Below are positions 11,969-24,669 of a stretch of 64,000 nucleotides of DNA, in pieces (within the stretch, counting starts at the first letter, position 1; the number at the start of each line of letters is the position of its first letter). The notes beneath the pieces are model-generated. The model was not told the origin of the DNA. It saw only the letters and a program-made list of their open reading frames with translations, and made no database searches. The stretch lies in assembly GCA_032717465.1 (NCBI GenBank), contig CM064690.1, forward strand, positions 10,765,093 to 10,829,092, given 5' to 3'. Source of the DNA: Coenobita brevimanus. Taxonomy: Eukaryota; Arthropoda; Malacostraca; Decapoda; Coenobitidae. A program made the position numbers and the translations under genes.

Positions 11969-11970
<2 letters not shown>
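11141..11970 (-). repeat. 5' LTR of element 1
   Basis: 830 bp, partner of 5622-6450. It starts TGTTACGG and ends TATGTAACG on the plus strand, and is followed by ATAT of a (TA)n tract. The last G may be a substitution of the A expected from the TGTTAC/GTAACA terminal pair. Confidence 0.93.

Positions 11971-12030
<60 letters not shown>
11971..12030. repeat. (TA)n microsatellite
   Basis: About 60 bp of TA alternation between element 1 and SINE-D copy 2. Probably the other half of the tract into which element 1 inserted. Confidence 0.95.
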
Positions 12031-12033
<3 letters not shown>

Positions 12034-12425
12034 CCTCTGTGCTACAGTGGTAAAGTGTGCGTGTTCGTACACTGAAGAACGAGGGTTTGCGCCACGCCAG
12101 GGTAATAATCTTTGGGAGCATTCTTCAGGCCACGTACTGCATTGGCGGACACAAGGGGTGCTGTGGTTGAACCAGTGTCGCATACTATAAGGTATGCTTG
12201 CACCCAGTTGGCTTGCGCGGGCAGATTACACTTGGTTCACAGACTACACACACATCCAAAGCCACTCCAACACTACAATTACACTTACAGGCACTTCTCA
12301 CCCTACATACAATCTATACAAGACAGCCTAAGCCACTTGGTACAGATACATTGGCTGTATCGTCCCCACTTCGGTAGCAATAGGCCGGTCCTGTAGTGGA
12401 CACTCAAACGGCTGATGGGAGATGA
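12031..12425 (+). mobile_element. SINE-D copy 2
   Basis: The head reads GAGCCTCTGTGCTACAGTGG (A box) and GGGTTTGCGCCACGCCAGGG (B box) within the first 75 bp. The body matches the other SINE-D copies in reverse orientation to copy 1. The 3' end GGCTGATGGGAGATGA runs into a TCTA microsatellite (12430-12475). Confidence 0.87.
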
Positions 12426-12429
12426 GATA

Positions 12430-12480
12430 TCTATCTATCTATCTATCTATCCATCTATCTATGTAACAATCTATCTATAT
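12430..12480. repeat. (TCTA)n microsatellite
   Basis: Imperfect TCTA repeats between SINE-D copy 2 and SINE-C copy 2. Confidence 0.9.
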
Positions 12481-14580
<2,100 letters not shown>

Positions 14581-14865
14581 GCTGTGTGTGTTTCAGGGGG
14601 GTTGGGGGTTACTGGTGTGCTTTTATGTGAGTTATTATCTCCGTAGTTGCCATAAAATAAATTCATTATCGTCTTTAATTACGACCAGTTTCTCACTCTC
14701 CTCAAGCTATAACTCTGTCCATTCTTCCCCGGCAGCCCCTTTCTCCGTGCTGTGAAAGCAGTGTTTAACTCCGGGTTGCTCAGCCATAAGTCTTAGCAAA
14801 AAGAAGAAAAAAAAAAGAAATTAACTTATGTGATATATTTCTGTTAACTTAGGTGTCTGGAATAC

Positions 14866-14901
<36 letters not shown>

Positions 14902-15163
14902 ACCACCCATCCCTGCCGTTAACAACCTCCACCACCATCCTACCATCATACAAACTACCACATCATACCACACTGTCGTAAACTCTTCATCCCTTGTTAT
15001 ACTGGCAGTTTAAGAGTCCATTACAGAAGATAGCTGAGGCTCGTTAGTAACCTTAATTGCTCGCATGGTGATAAGGGCCAGATATGACACTCCTTTCAAC
15101 ACGTCCACAACACGTTTTTATACTTTGGCCGGGGTCTGTGCAAAACCTGCCTGGATAGGAAAC

Positions 15164-15205
<42 letters not shown>

Positions 15206-15739
15206 ATGTATGGATGATATTGTTAATTTTTACTAATACTTCCCCTAACATACTGTACAGCTACCAAACACTTCACAACAAACTAGGCTGAAGATTAGTT
15301 TAAATGAACTACCAAGGACACCAATTCCTCATAAGAATTCACTTACACAATGTAGCCCATGTACTGTATTGCACATTCCAAGTCTCGTGTGTTGCTGGGA
15401 CGGCCCAGTCATTGTTATTAGTGTCTGTCCGGCGTCATTTCCATCTTCCTGTATTTATGTCCATATTTATAATGTCTGTCTTTATATGTGTCCTGATTTC
15501 ATAGTTGACAAGAAATTCCTTGGTGCAGTCAAAATGTCTGCATTGCTTACTCCAGCAGACTGAGCCATCCCGCAATACACGAGAATGAAGATGCGTAATA
15601 TGTGGACCATCCTGTCCTTCGAGACTTGTATATCGTAAGAATTATTTTAAAACCTTTTGTATGGACTCGGGGCAACCAACACACATTATGGTTGAGCATA
15701 ATATGGGGGTCATGGTGGGTGGATGTGTGAGTAGGGGAT
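14581..15739. other. No gene recognised; (TC)17 and (GA)18 tracts
   Basis: Contains a (TC)17 tract at about 14867-14900 and a (GA)18 tract at about 15167-15202, which are complementary to each other across about 266 bp. The ORFs at 15304-15563 show no recognisable domain. Confidence 0.6.
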
Positions 15740-16835
15740 TTATGCTGATATTCAAGTGTGTGCAGATATTCGAGGGTTTGTAGTTAATTATTCAAGGGTT
15801 TGTAAATATTTCAGGGCTTGTAGATATTCGAATATTTCAGGGTTTGTAAATATTGAAGGGTTTGTGGAAAATCGAAGGTTTGAAAATATTTCAAGATTTG
15901 TAAATATTCGAGGGTTGATAGATATTCGTGGATTTGTAAATATTTCAGGGTTTTTAAGTATTTCAGGGATTGTATGTATTCGAGACTTTATAAATATTCG
16001 AGAGCTTGTAAACATTAGAGAGTTTGTAAACATTTCAGAGTCTGCAAGTATTAGAGGGAGTGTACTGTAAATATTCGAGAGTCTGCAGATACTGAAGGGT
16101 TTGGGGATGCAATACTCACGAGCTTGGAGGTATTCAAAGGCTTTCACATTATATAGTTGTTGCAAATACAGTGTTCCAAGGTTTGCAGATACTGTTCTTT
16201 TAGATATTCGAGAGTTTGCAGATGTTCGATGGCATGCAGATATTGAAGGTTTATCAGGAATTCGATGGTTTGTAAACCTTCAAGATTTGTCAGATATTCA
16301 ATGGTTTGCAAACGTTCAAGATTTGCCAGATATTCGATGGTTTGTAAACGTTCAAGATTTGTCAGATATTCGATGGTTTGTAAACGTTCAAGATTTGTCG
16401 ATATTCGATGGTTTGTACGCATTCAAGATTTGTCATATATTCGATGGTTTGTAAACGTTCAAGATTTATCAGATATTCGATGGTTTGTAAACGTTCAAGA
16501 TTTGTCAGATATTCAATGGTTTGTAAACGTTCAAGATTTGTCAGATATTCGATGGTTTGTAAACGTTCAAGATTTGTCAGATATTCGATGGTTTGTACAC
16601 GTTCAAAGTTTGTCAGATATTCGATGGTTTGTAAACGTTCAAGATTTGCCAGATATTCGATGGTTTTCAGATAATCGAGAGTTCATAAATGTTTGGGATT
16701 TACAGATATTATGTTTTTCAATATTCGAGGATTTGCAGATTTTTAAGAATCAGGTGAGTATTCAAGTTTCCAAAATACAGAATTTTCAGATATTCATGGA
16801 TCTGTAAATATTCGATGGTTTGCAAAGTTAGAAAG
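15740..16835. repeat. 18-bp minisatellite with 36-bp higher-order unit
   Basis: The first half (to about 16240) is built of degenerate 18-bp units such as GTAAATATTCGAGGGTTT. From about 16250 to 16670 the array changes to a more regular 36-bp unit with GATATTCGATGGTTTG and TAAACGTTCAAGATTTG, repeated about eleven times. Because the periods are multiples of three, several frames stay open on both strands (for example 15756-16070 and 16265-16807 plus, 15788-16165 minus). I read these as by-products of the repeat. Confidence 0.85.
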
Positions 16836-17218
16836 GTCGGCATATATCCGAGGGTAAAAATCTGTTTCTTTACAACACTGGTAAAGCATTCCCATTCCAA
16901 GGGGGCAGCTCGAAAAGCGGGATTATTTCTCCCGCTGGAAAACATTCTATTGCAACACGGGTGTTGATGTGTTGGTCTCTCACTCGATCCGAATAAATGT
17001 TTTGGAGAACCTCAACTTCACTTGTGACTCAGTTTTCTTACCCTATATTTCCTTCAGTCCATTGACCTAATTCTTATTTTATACTTGCTGTGTTCGGACG
17101 TTAGAATTCACCTAAGGAAAGATCTGCTCTATTCAAAGGATTTATAAAAGCTGTGTTTAACCTTGTCATTTTGAAAAATCTCTCCTAAGCTAATTATGAA
17201 CATTTGTAGATATAAAAC

Positions 17219-17257
<39 letters not shown>

Positions 17258-17282
17258 TATAACAATAATAATAATTCTAATT
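16836..17282. other. No gene recognised; (TAA)n tract
   Basis: Unclassified sequence with a (TAA)n tract at about 17219-17257 and a short CCAT run before SINE-C copy 3. The part at 17052-17200 resembles pieces of the ancient repeat seen near 1.2, 2.0 and 42.3 kb. Confidence 0.4.
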
Positions 17283-17740
17283 ATAATCCATCCATCCATC
17301 CATCATCCAATCCTACAATGCCCCATGAGGAGCGTAGGAGCCCGGGGTTAGGCAGTTGGTCCCAACGGTTAAGATGAGAGTGACCAGCCTCACTCATCCC
17401 TGAGTGACATTACATGAGCAATCAACCCCAACCACCCATTGGATATGAACCTGCAGCGGCTCAATCCGACTGGAGCGCAATATTACCAAATAAACCACCA
17501 GGCGCCAAAATTTGGTTATATGGTTACCGCCCAGCGTAGTAAATGGTTTCCTGGTGTACAGGAAACCATTTGGCTTGTCACTCAGTGTAGAGTCACCCAC
17601 AGGCAGAAGGAAGAGGAAAATTAAGGAAAGAAAGACAGAAGAGGATGGAAGGAAAGGAGGATGGAGGAGAGGAAAGGGCAGACACCCGACAGCAGCACTA
17701 CATCGAGTGAGTGGATGGTGAGTGCCCCCACCTACCACAA
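17283..17740 (-). mobile_element. SINE-C copy 3 (most complete)
   Basis: Uninterrupted minus-strand copy. From its 5' end it shows GTGGTAGGTGGGGGCACTCA, CACTCACTCGATGTAGTGCT, a polypyrimidine spacer, GACTCTACACTGAGTGACAAG, GGTTATATGG-type sequence, the tRNA-like region and a GGATGATGGATGGATGG tail. It serves as the reference for recognising split and truncated copies. AAT/ATC microsatellite follows (17741-17795). Confidence 0.75.
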
Positions 17741-18451
17741 AATAATAATAATAATCATCATCATCATCATCATAATCATAATAATAATAATGATCTCATC
17801 CGAGTGAAGCAGTACTTGTTTTAATCTTGGTACCTCCGGATGATTTCAGTCACTATTTATGATAATCCTAACCATAATGCCCATCTCTTGGATTTATTCT
17901 TGACAAATAATCCAGATCAATACAGGATAGAGGTACTGTCACCACTTGGATCCTCTGACCATAATCTCATCAAAGCCTCATTAGTTAACTCCCCCCACAC
18001 CTCCCCATTCTGAACCTGTCAGGGTGACCCGATGGCACTTTGATAGGGCAAAATGGGATGGATATAGAAATTATCTTGCTGACATTCCATGGCAGTCTTT
18101 CTTCTCTAGTGATCCCAGTTCTACCCAGTCCCACATTTGCGACATATACTAGCTGGTATGGATTTATTCATACCAAGTCAACAGTTCACTAAATGATCAA
18201 ACTCTCAAAAATGGATTGATGGCAACTGTGCTAGAGCAACAGCCCAAAAGTCATTGGCATATAACTCTTACTTAAGATTTAAAAAAAAAATCTGAATCAC
18301 TCTCTCAATTTAAAATTGCTAGAAGTTATGCAAAAGCTGTAATAAATCTAAATCAAACTTCCTTCAAAAGCAAGCATCAGAACTACTGAACAATCCTAAT
18401 GACAATAGAATATTTTGGTCAACTCTTAATTTTTTCAATAATAACTCTAAC

Positions 18452-19403
18452 ATGTCATCAACCATTCCCCAAGTAAAATCTTCAGATGGCAACATTACAA
18501 ATGACCCGCGTGGGAAAGTAGATATTTTTGCCGGTACATTTGCCAGAAATTCTACCATGGACAATGCCAACCAGAACGTCCCAGTACTAGAACTTGACTC
18601 TCCCGAAATTGTTCCACTTAAAATACAGACAAGATACATAAAATCCATCCTAGACAATTTACCTACCAACAAAGATCCAGGCCTAGATGGAATTTCGCCA
18701 ATTGTTTTGAAAAAGTGTTCCCCTGAACTGGCCTCTGTTCTAGCTAAATTATTCAGACTATGCATACGTACTTCTTCATTCCCAAATTTATGGAAAGAAG
18801 CCAATATCCATCCAATACCGAAGAAAGGAAGTTCCTCTGACCCCCCTGATTACAGACCAATAGCTGTCACATCTTCTCTTGGTAAGGTATTTGAAACTTT
18901 AATTAATATGCACATGTCAAACATCTTGAATCCAACAACTTACTTAGTGATAGATTGTATGATTTTCGCCACGAAAGATCCACCATTGACATAATCTCCT
19001 AACTCATACCATCCATCAATCAATTGACCTACATGGAAAAAGACATACAGTAGCCCCTTGATATTTCTAAAGTTTTCAACAGAGCATGGCACCATTCCCT
19101 GCTGTCGAAACTCCCTTGCTATGGACTAACGTCTTTTGTTCCTTTGATTTCCTCATATCTAAGTGACAGGAAAATAAGAGTTAAAGTAGATGATGTATAC
19201 TCCAGTTTCCACTCAATTAACGCCGGCATGCCCACAGTTCCATACACTCATGTGCAGATGACTCAACACTACATAGTTCATTCACACTCAGACACCCATC
19301 TACAGTCTAATATCTCTACCTCTCAGCTCAGTACAGCCATCTCCATAAATCAAGACCTCTCCATGATCAGTGAATGGGGACAAAACAACCTTGTCTCATT
19401 TAA
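18452..19403 (+). pseudogene. RT domain of LINE-A copy 1
   Basis: The frame 18452-18994 shows the pre-palm block DNLPTNKDPGLDGISPIVLKK, then FRLCIRTSSFPNLWKEA, IHPIPKKGSSSDP, DYRPIAVTSSLGKVFE. The frame then breaks. Further blocks (MISSYLSDRKIRVKVDD, YSSFHSINAG) lie at 19144-19235. The expected SVLAPNLLL-type block is deleted near 19240. The catalytic box reads CADD near 19253-19264 where the second copy has YADD. The domain would copy LINE RNA at the nicked target. This copy is inactive. Confidence 0.8.
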
Positions 19404-20174
19404 CCCACCGCATGCCAGTGCTGTTTTAAAACGGTCTGACATAATGCCACGGCCAGTGCCAGTGCTGTTTTAAAACGGTCTAAAATAAAAAAAACCTCAC
19501 TGTGACTGCATTTTTCAAGATTCGTGGGTAAAAATTGGCAGGCATGTAAGGTAACTGTTCCTCTACCATCCCCCAGGCTGTCAAGGCCATACACTCACTT
19601 GCTTCCCCCTTCACACTCGCTCTGCCTCACTCTGCCTGTGTGCCTCACCCAGTGCTGTACATAGTGAAGGCATTTTGTAAATATTTTCATGTATGTGTAA
19701 GTTGTAAATATTTTCTTGTAAGTGTAAAGACTATATAGTGAGGTCAAGTTGTAAATACCTTCTTGTAAGTGCCAGGACTGTATGTAATGAAGTCAGGTTG
19801 TACCTATCTTCAAGTAAGTGTAAGATAATGCATTCACAGTGAGAAAGACAAGCAAATTGTGATAGATGCTGAAGTAATAAATGATCAGAAAAGTGTACTG
19901 GACATTGCTATACCTTCCCAGCATAAATACCTGAGTATACCTTACATAGAAAACGGCTTTCTCTCACGTATGTGGTGAACGTGAGGAGGGGCTATACCTG
20001 TACATGAGTATGCTGGACTTAATAAAACTCATTTCCGAGCCTCGGTGAGCATTTCAATGGCGAAATTCGTTGTTTCCACATCAAAATCAATCATTTTAAC
20101 CAAAAACAAAAAGGTCGAAAAATGGCCGGCACTCGGGTGACCCAGAGGGCTAAAAATAGCCAGCAAGCGGCGGG
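19404..20174. mobile_element. piggyBac-like non-autonomous element (771 bp) in LINE-A
   Basis: The LINE sequence is interrupted exactly at TTAA (19400-19403), and the LINE resumes after a second TTAA (20175-20178). The uninterrupted copy at 51.8 kb shows a single junction there. Termini are CCCACCGCATGCCAG on the left and, in reverse complement on the right, CCCGCCGCTTGCTGG (11 of 15 match). TTAA duplication and CCC termini are the piggyBac hallmark. Near the left end a subterminal segment containing GCCAGTGCTGTTTTAAAACG occurs twice. No transposase ORF is present. Confidence 0.8.
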
Positions 20175-20464
20175 TTAATGCTAGTAAAACTAAATATATA
20201 CAATTTACTAATAGACAGATATTGGCAGATTCATATATTACCTTCAGTGCTACTAATATTTCCCATCTCCAAAAGTATTGAAATTCTCGATGTCTCACTT
20301 AACAATGCCCTCAGCTGGACCTCTCATGTTAGATCACTTGCTAAAACCGCCTCAAAGAAACTTGGATTAATGTACAGAGTCCGTAACTTCTTCACTGACG
20401 AGCAGTTAGCCATAATTAATTTTATAAGAGTCATGGACGCTTTCAGCTTGAATATTGCTCACCC

Positions 20465-20881
20465 TTGTGGAATGGATGTGGAGAGGCTGCATTAAAACAA
20501 CTAGACAAAATTCAGAACAAAGGTGTTAGAATTATTAACAACCCTGCCATTACAAATAAACTACCTCCCCTACAAGTAAGAAGGAATGTTGCCTCCCTTC
20601 CATTATTCTACAGATATTATTATGGCAAATGCTCAGACGAAGTTGCGTCCATGGTGCCATCTCTCCATGCCTTCCCTTGTGTTACACGGGCATCTAGAAG
20701 CGCTCATGAGTGGAATGTCACTCACCCATATTGCAGAACTTCTGCCTATAAGAATTCTTTCATTCTCCAAACTGTATCTTTTTGGAACTCGCTTCCCCAG
20801 AGTTGTTTCCCTCCAAACTTCAACCTACAGCTGTTCAAGTCTAACTGTTACAGATATTTTATGAACAGAGGACACCAGTAA
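20465..20881 (+). pseudogene. C-terminal region of LINE-A copy 1
   Basis: An open stretch with DKIQNKGVRIINNPAI, a PLQVRRNVASLPLFYRYYYG block, a YCRTSAYKNSFI block and FWNSLPQSCFPP before the stop. The same order is found in LINE-A copy 2. The function of this C-terminal region in jockey/CR1-type LINEs is not established to my knowledge. The start is lost to a frame break near 20470. Confidence 0.8.
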
Positions 20882-20955
20882 TCTGGTGTATGGATTATTT
20901 TTTTTTTAATTCATTTTTTTTTCCTTCCCCTGTTCTGTTATTAAAAAAAAAAAGC

Positions 20956-21254
20956 TTTTGAACTGGATGAGTCGTACTAGTAGTAGTAGTAGTAGTTGTA
21001 CTAGTAGTAATAGCAGTAGTTGATGTAGTAGTAGGGTAGCCCTGGTCTGTCTGCCCAAGCAGACCCACCAACCACATGCAAGCATTCGTCCCTGTAGGGC
21101 CATCCTATGCACTGGACCAGTGTTCCTTAGCAGTGGATAACGCCTCTCCACAGCGAGACGTGGGGAAGAGTGTGTATGTTTGGTTCCTAAATGGATGCTG
21201 CATTTGCACCTCTCCATCCAACAAACAGAGGTACCATAAGTGGGTCCACATCAC
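20956..21254. other. (AGT)n patch and unclassified sequence
   Basis: Imperfect AGT repeats at about 20978-21033, then unclassified sequence up to the SINE-C fragment. Confidence 0.5.
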
Positions 21255-21412
21255 TCCGTTATGTGGTTTTATGGTTACAACCCACCATTATACATAGGTC
21301 CCTGGATTACAAGAAATCTTTAGACTTGTCACTAAGTGTTAGTCACCTAAGAAGACTTAGGCAGCACTACATGAAGTGAATGGATTGTGTTGGTCACCAC
21401 TTACCACTACTG
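21255..21412 (-). mobile_element. SINE-C copy 4 (5' part, degraded)
   Basis: Shares TGTGGTTTTATGGTTAC, CTTGTCACTAAGTGTTAGTC and GCAGCACTACATGAAGTGAA with SINE-C copy 3, without the tRNA-like region. Confidence 0.55.
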
Positions 21413-21859
21413 GATGAGCTGCTTGGCCTTCATCAGCCCCCGTCCCCTTACTTACAACGGGAGTACTATTCATCAGTGAATAAAACAGTCAGGTTGTCGC
21501 ACGAACCAGTATAAGATTATGCCATCAGAGCGAAGGCGTTAATGAGATAATCTCGATTTTTCCTCCCAAATTACAAATTTGCTATAAACTTTACTCTGAT
21601 TGACCAGATTAAGCCCAAATTTGGTCCACCACCGCCGATTGGGCTGTAGATATGACATAAAATTGCAAAAGGGTAAATGAATTACAACACAAGTTTATGC
21701 CAAAATTTACTTTTGTAAAGGGAGAATTATGGATAGACTATGACATCTCAGAATTTTTCTCGCCTAATTGTAACTCAGCAGATAGATTATTATATTTTTC
21801 ATATACTTAAGATTTGTAGGTAAATATTAAAAATATGTATGGCAAGACTTTGTAGGAGC

Positions 21860-23785
21860 AAACTGTTTCAGAAACAGTGAAAAATATGGTTCACATAGAT
21901 GGGACATTTGGAAGCCATCATGGAAGTTCAAATAACCAAACCCAAGATGATGCTGATTTGACTGAAAAGGTGAAGCACATAGTTTCAACTGCTATTATTA
22001 ATCGATTTACTTCTATGAATAACACTGATCTAGTGAACATAGCTACTGGAGAGAAAAATCCATCCAATGATATCATCTTTCCAAAGACAAAAGGCATTGC
22101 AGCAATGAAAAACGCTCAAACAACAGGATCTGCAAAGATTATTCCTCCAGAGATACAACGCTTTCCACAGCAAAAGAAAACCAGTCTGATCGAAAAACAA
22201 ACAATTCTGAAAGTTTACCAAGAAGAATCAGCAGTCACAAGAACTTTATGCTTCACTCAGAAAAGTGTTGAAGTGACTCGAAGGGAAGCATTTTCACACT
22301 AATGGACACCTTATCCAAGCTCACTGTTTCAACCTGATCCCAAGTTTCAAAGCGGCTTTGCCATGACCGAAGGCAATAAGTGCGATTTTATTGCAAATCT
22401 CGTGGCTGAAAGTGATGGAGTCACCCAGACAGACATGTTACCTGCATCTGAGTTACCAGCTGTTTATATATACCGAGGTTCCAAAACCTTGGTGCTAAAA
22501 TCCTTGCTAATTTAGTCGAACGATATGCAACAAAGATAATGGAAATGAAGCCAAAAGGAATCAACGAAATCCATTTGGTTGGCGACCGTTTTGATTTTTC
22601 AAGTGAAAAAGTCTTAAGTAAGGCTGATGAAAGAATTCTTCGTGGAAAAAACCAACACATCACAGTTTTTACCAGCAGAAAATGTTAGCATTCCCAATTG
22701 GAAAGTCCTTATGAAAAGTTTTAGGAACAAGGCTAGTCTGCAGGATGTCTTGTCACAGATGATTTGTGACAAAAAATAAATAAATAAATAAAGACACCCT
22801 TATACCAAAAGGAATCTCCCTTGTCCTTGATGGTACATTTTCCAGCAAAGTTAAGACTGTAAGGATTAGTCGAGGCAGTGTCCATGAAACTGAAGAACTC
22901 AGATGTGAAGAACATGAAGACGCAGATACCCGTATAATAGCTCATCTTGCGTACGTATGCCACTGGACTTAATGAACAGTCACGTGTTGTAGTCCGAGCA
23001 ACAGACACAGACATTGTTGTCCTGCCCATGTACCACTACTGCCAATTACAGTCTGTGACAGAAATGTGGATCCAGAAGCTGGATAAGTATTTATCAGTGC
23101 ATGAACTTGCACAGTTGCTGTCAAATAAATACCAGACAGAAAAACAGACTTTTGCACTTGCACTGATATTTTCTTTCTTACGTGATTTATGCAGGTGACA
23201 GCGTGAGCTACATTTACCGTCGTGGAAAAAGGAAGGCAACCAAGATAGCTTTAGAGAAAGCTGGACATTTTCAGAGATATCATGCTATAGTGAAAGTGGT
23301 GCTGAACTGGATCTAACAGAAGGCATTGTTAAAGAAGCAAGGCTTTTATTGTCAGTCTTTTTGTTGCCGAGACATTTGAAGACCCAAATGTGTTGCGGGA
23401 ACATGTTTTTGCATCAAGTAGAACAGATCTGCAAAACTTACCTCCTACTGAAGATGCTTTCATCAGAATTAACTTCGTGCACTATACGAACTTAATGTTT
23501 ACAAGCGAGCCCACATTTGCAAATTGTCTCTGCCACCTGCCACCCAGTACGGCATAAGTGTTGTCAGTGGCATACTACAACCCATAATGATGACCAAACC
23601 AGCAAAGCCAACATCAGCAAAACCAGCTTTTTGCAAGTGCAACTTATCTAAGTGCGTACGCAACTGCCTAAGTGCAAAAACACAGGTACCCTGCTATATA
23701 GGATGTACACATATCTTGGTAAAGCTGATAAATGCTTACGCACTGAGCTCCAAGAATCATCTGAAGATGAAGATTCGTTGATTTG
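21860..23785 (+). pseudogene. Decayed copy of a multicopy ADTR/TDTD-motif gene family
   Basis: The first frame (21877-22302, MVHIDGTFGSHHG...) is open for 141 codons; then the frame breaks repeatedly. Recognisable blocks in later frames are RCEEHEDADTRIIAHLAYVC (about 22899-22960) and VVVRATDTDIVVL followed by SVTEMWIQKLDKY and VHELAQLL (about 22985-23120). A C-terminal part with PPATQYG, then a Cys-rich CKCNLSKCVRNC, lies at about 23525-23670. I recall this combination from a large family of uncharacterised invertebrate proteins that look PIN-nuclease-like and end in a CXC-type Cys-rich module. The usual TGCD-type block is not intact here. A TAAA repeat interrupts it near 22775. Confidence 0.6.
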
Positions 23786-24115
23786 AGATGATGTCATTAC
23801 GTTTTTTTCATATTCAGCTATGTATTTATCATACCCTAATAAAGACATAAGAAACCCACCCGTCTGGTAAAGTCGGTTCAAGTTATATAGGCAACAAAGT
23901 TCTATGTCTGTGACAGTAGTCATATGATGATTCATTTTTTGAGTGTCTGTTATTTGAGATAATGTTATATTTTTCATATTCAGTTATGTTTTTAGTTCTG
24001 ATAATCACAAAGAAATTCACCAGCTATGGAAAAGTCAGTTCAAGTTATAGGCTACAGTTAGCAAAGTTCTAGGTCTTAGACAACAGTCAGCTGATTCACT
24101 TTATGAGCCTGTGTT
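23785..24115. repeat. Tandem duplication, about 168 bp
   Basis: 23785-23952 and 23953-24115 share ATATTTTTCATATTCAG, TATGTTTTTA-type, GTCAGTTCAAGTTATA and GCAAAGTTCTA words in the same order. It directly follows the pseudogene and may be its 3' flank duplicated. Confidence 0.7.
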
Positions 24116-24669
24116 GACATAGATATAATTACTGATGTATTTCTCTGTTCAAAGAACATCAGTAGTTTGACATTTTTTGATGAAAGAAGTGATACAATGT
24201 ACCTCGTAGTTATTTTAGACACACTAGTCAGAAACCTGTATATTTTGTTCAGTAAATATATTTCCGTATGTATTTTTTCAATAAATTTTGAATGTATATA
24301 CATTTTTTTTACAGAACAACCATGTTGCATTGGGTTTATTGAAGCGGTATTTAGTGCATTCAAGCTGCAAATTAATACTATGAGGTAATGGCACTACTGT
24401 GTTGCAGATAAAGTGTTTTTTTACTTGAACGCTTTTGACACGAGGAGTCACTTCTAAATTATGCTTCATTTTATGGATTTTGCAAAGAAATTTTTATTAG
24501 TATCTTACTCTCCCGTTCTCCTGGAATGTTACAGATGACAAAAATGTAAGATAAAAAAGTTTATCTTTCAGGGCCGCTTTTTCCATAATTTGAGAGGCTG
24601 GCTCCCTGGTTATTCTGTCCTTCTATCCTATGACGTCCAATCACGTATTCACCTTGGATGGTTGCAACA
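24116..24669. other. AT-rich, nothing recognised
   Basis: AT-rich sequence without repeat or domain similarity that I can see. Confidence 0.4.

Larger units (their letters stand above)
5622..11970 (-). mobile_element. Gmr1-like Ty3/gypsy LTR retrotransposon (element 1)
   Basis: Two near-identical LTRs (5622-6450 and 11141-11970) enclose gag, protease, integrase, RT and RNase H, all on the minus strand. The order along the coding strand is protease, integrase, RT, RNase H. That is unusual for Ty3/gypsy, where RT normally precedes integrase, but it defines the Gmr1-like group, and the RT and integrase sequences are gypsy-like, not copia-like. LTR ends are TGTTAC and GTAAC with a terminal A or G. 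A 4-bp ATAT is present on both sides, but it lies in a (TA)n tract, so the duplication is not certain. About two dozen LTR differences seen by eye (roughly 3 percent), plus several stops and frameshifts, suggest a moderately old and inactive copy. Confidence 0.88.
17850..20955 (+). mobile_element. LINE-A copy 1 (jockey/CR1-type), 5' truncated, interrupted
   Basis: A non-LTR retrotransposon that enters at the end of its endonuclease (AHLLDLFLTNNPDQ and GSSDHNLI at about 17875-17975; the SDH residues are the conserved endonuclease end). It runs through RT and the C-terminal region to a 3' polyA at about 20940-20953. Comparison with the minus-strand copy at 51092-53352 shows the same protein blocks throughout. 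Frame is broken in several places. A 771-bp TTAA-flanked element occupies 19404-20174, and a small deletion near 19232-19248 removes sequence just before the RT catalytic box. Confidence 0.85.

Noticed and set aside
16265..16807. 180-codon ORF with VCKRSRF and FVNVQDLSDIRW repeats
   Set aside because: Encoded entirely by the 36-bp minisatellite, with an equally open frame on the other strand.
20895..21217. Thr/Ser-rich and Leu-rich minus ORFs
   Set aside because: Translations of the (AGT)n patch and the LINE-A polyA.
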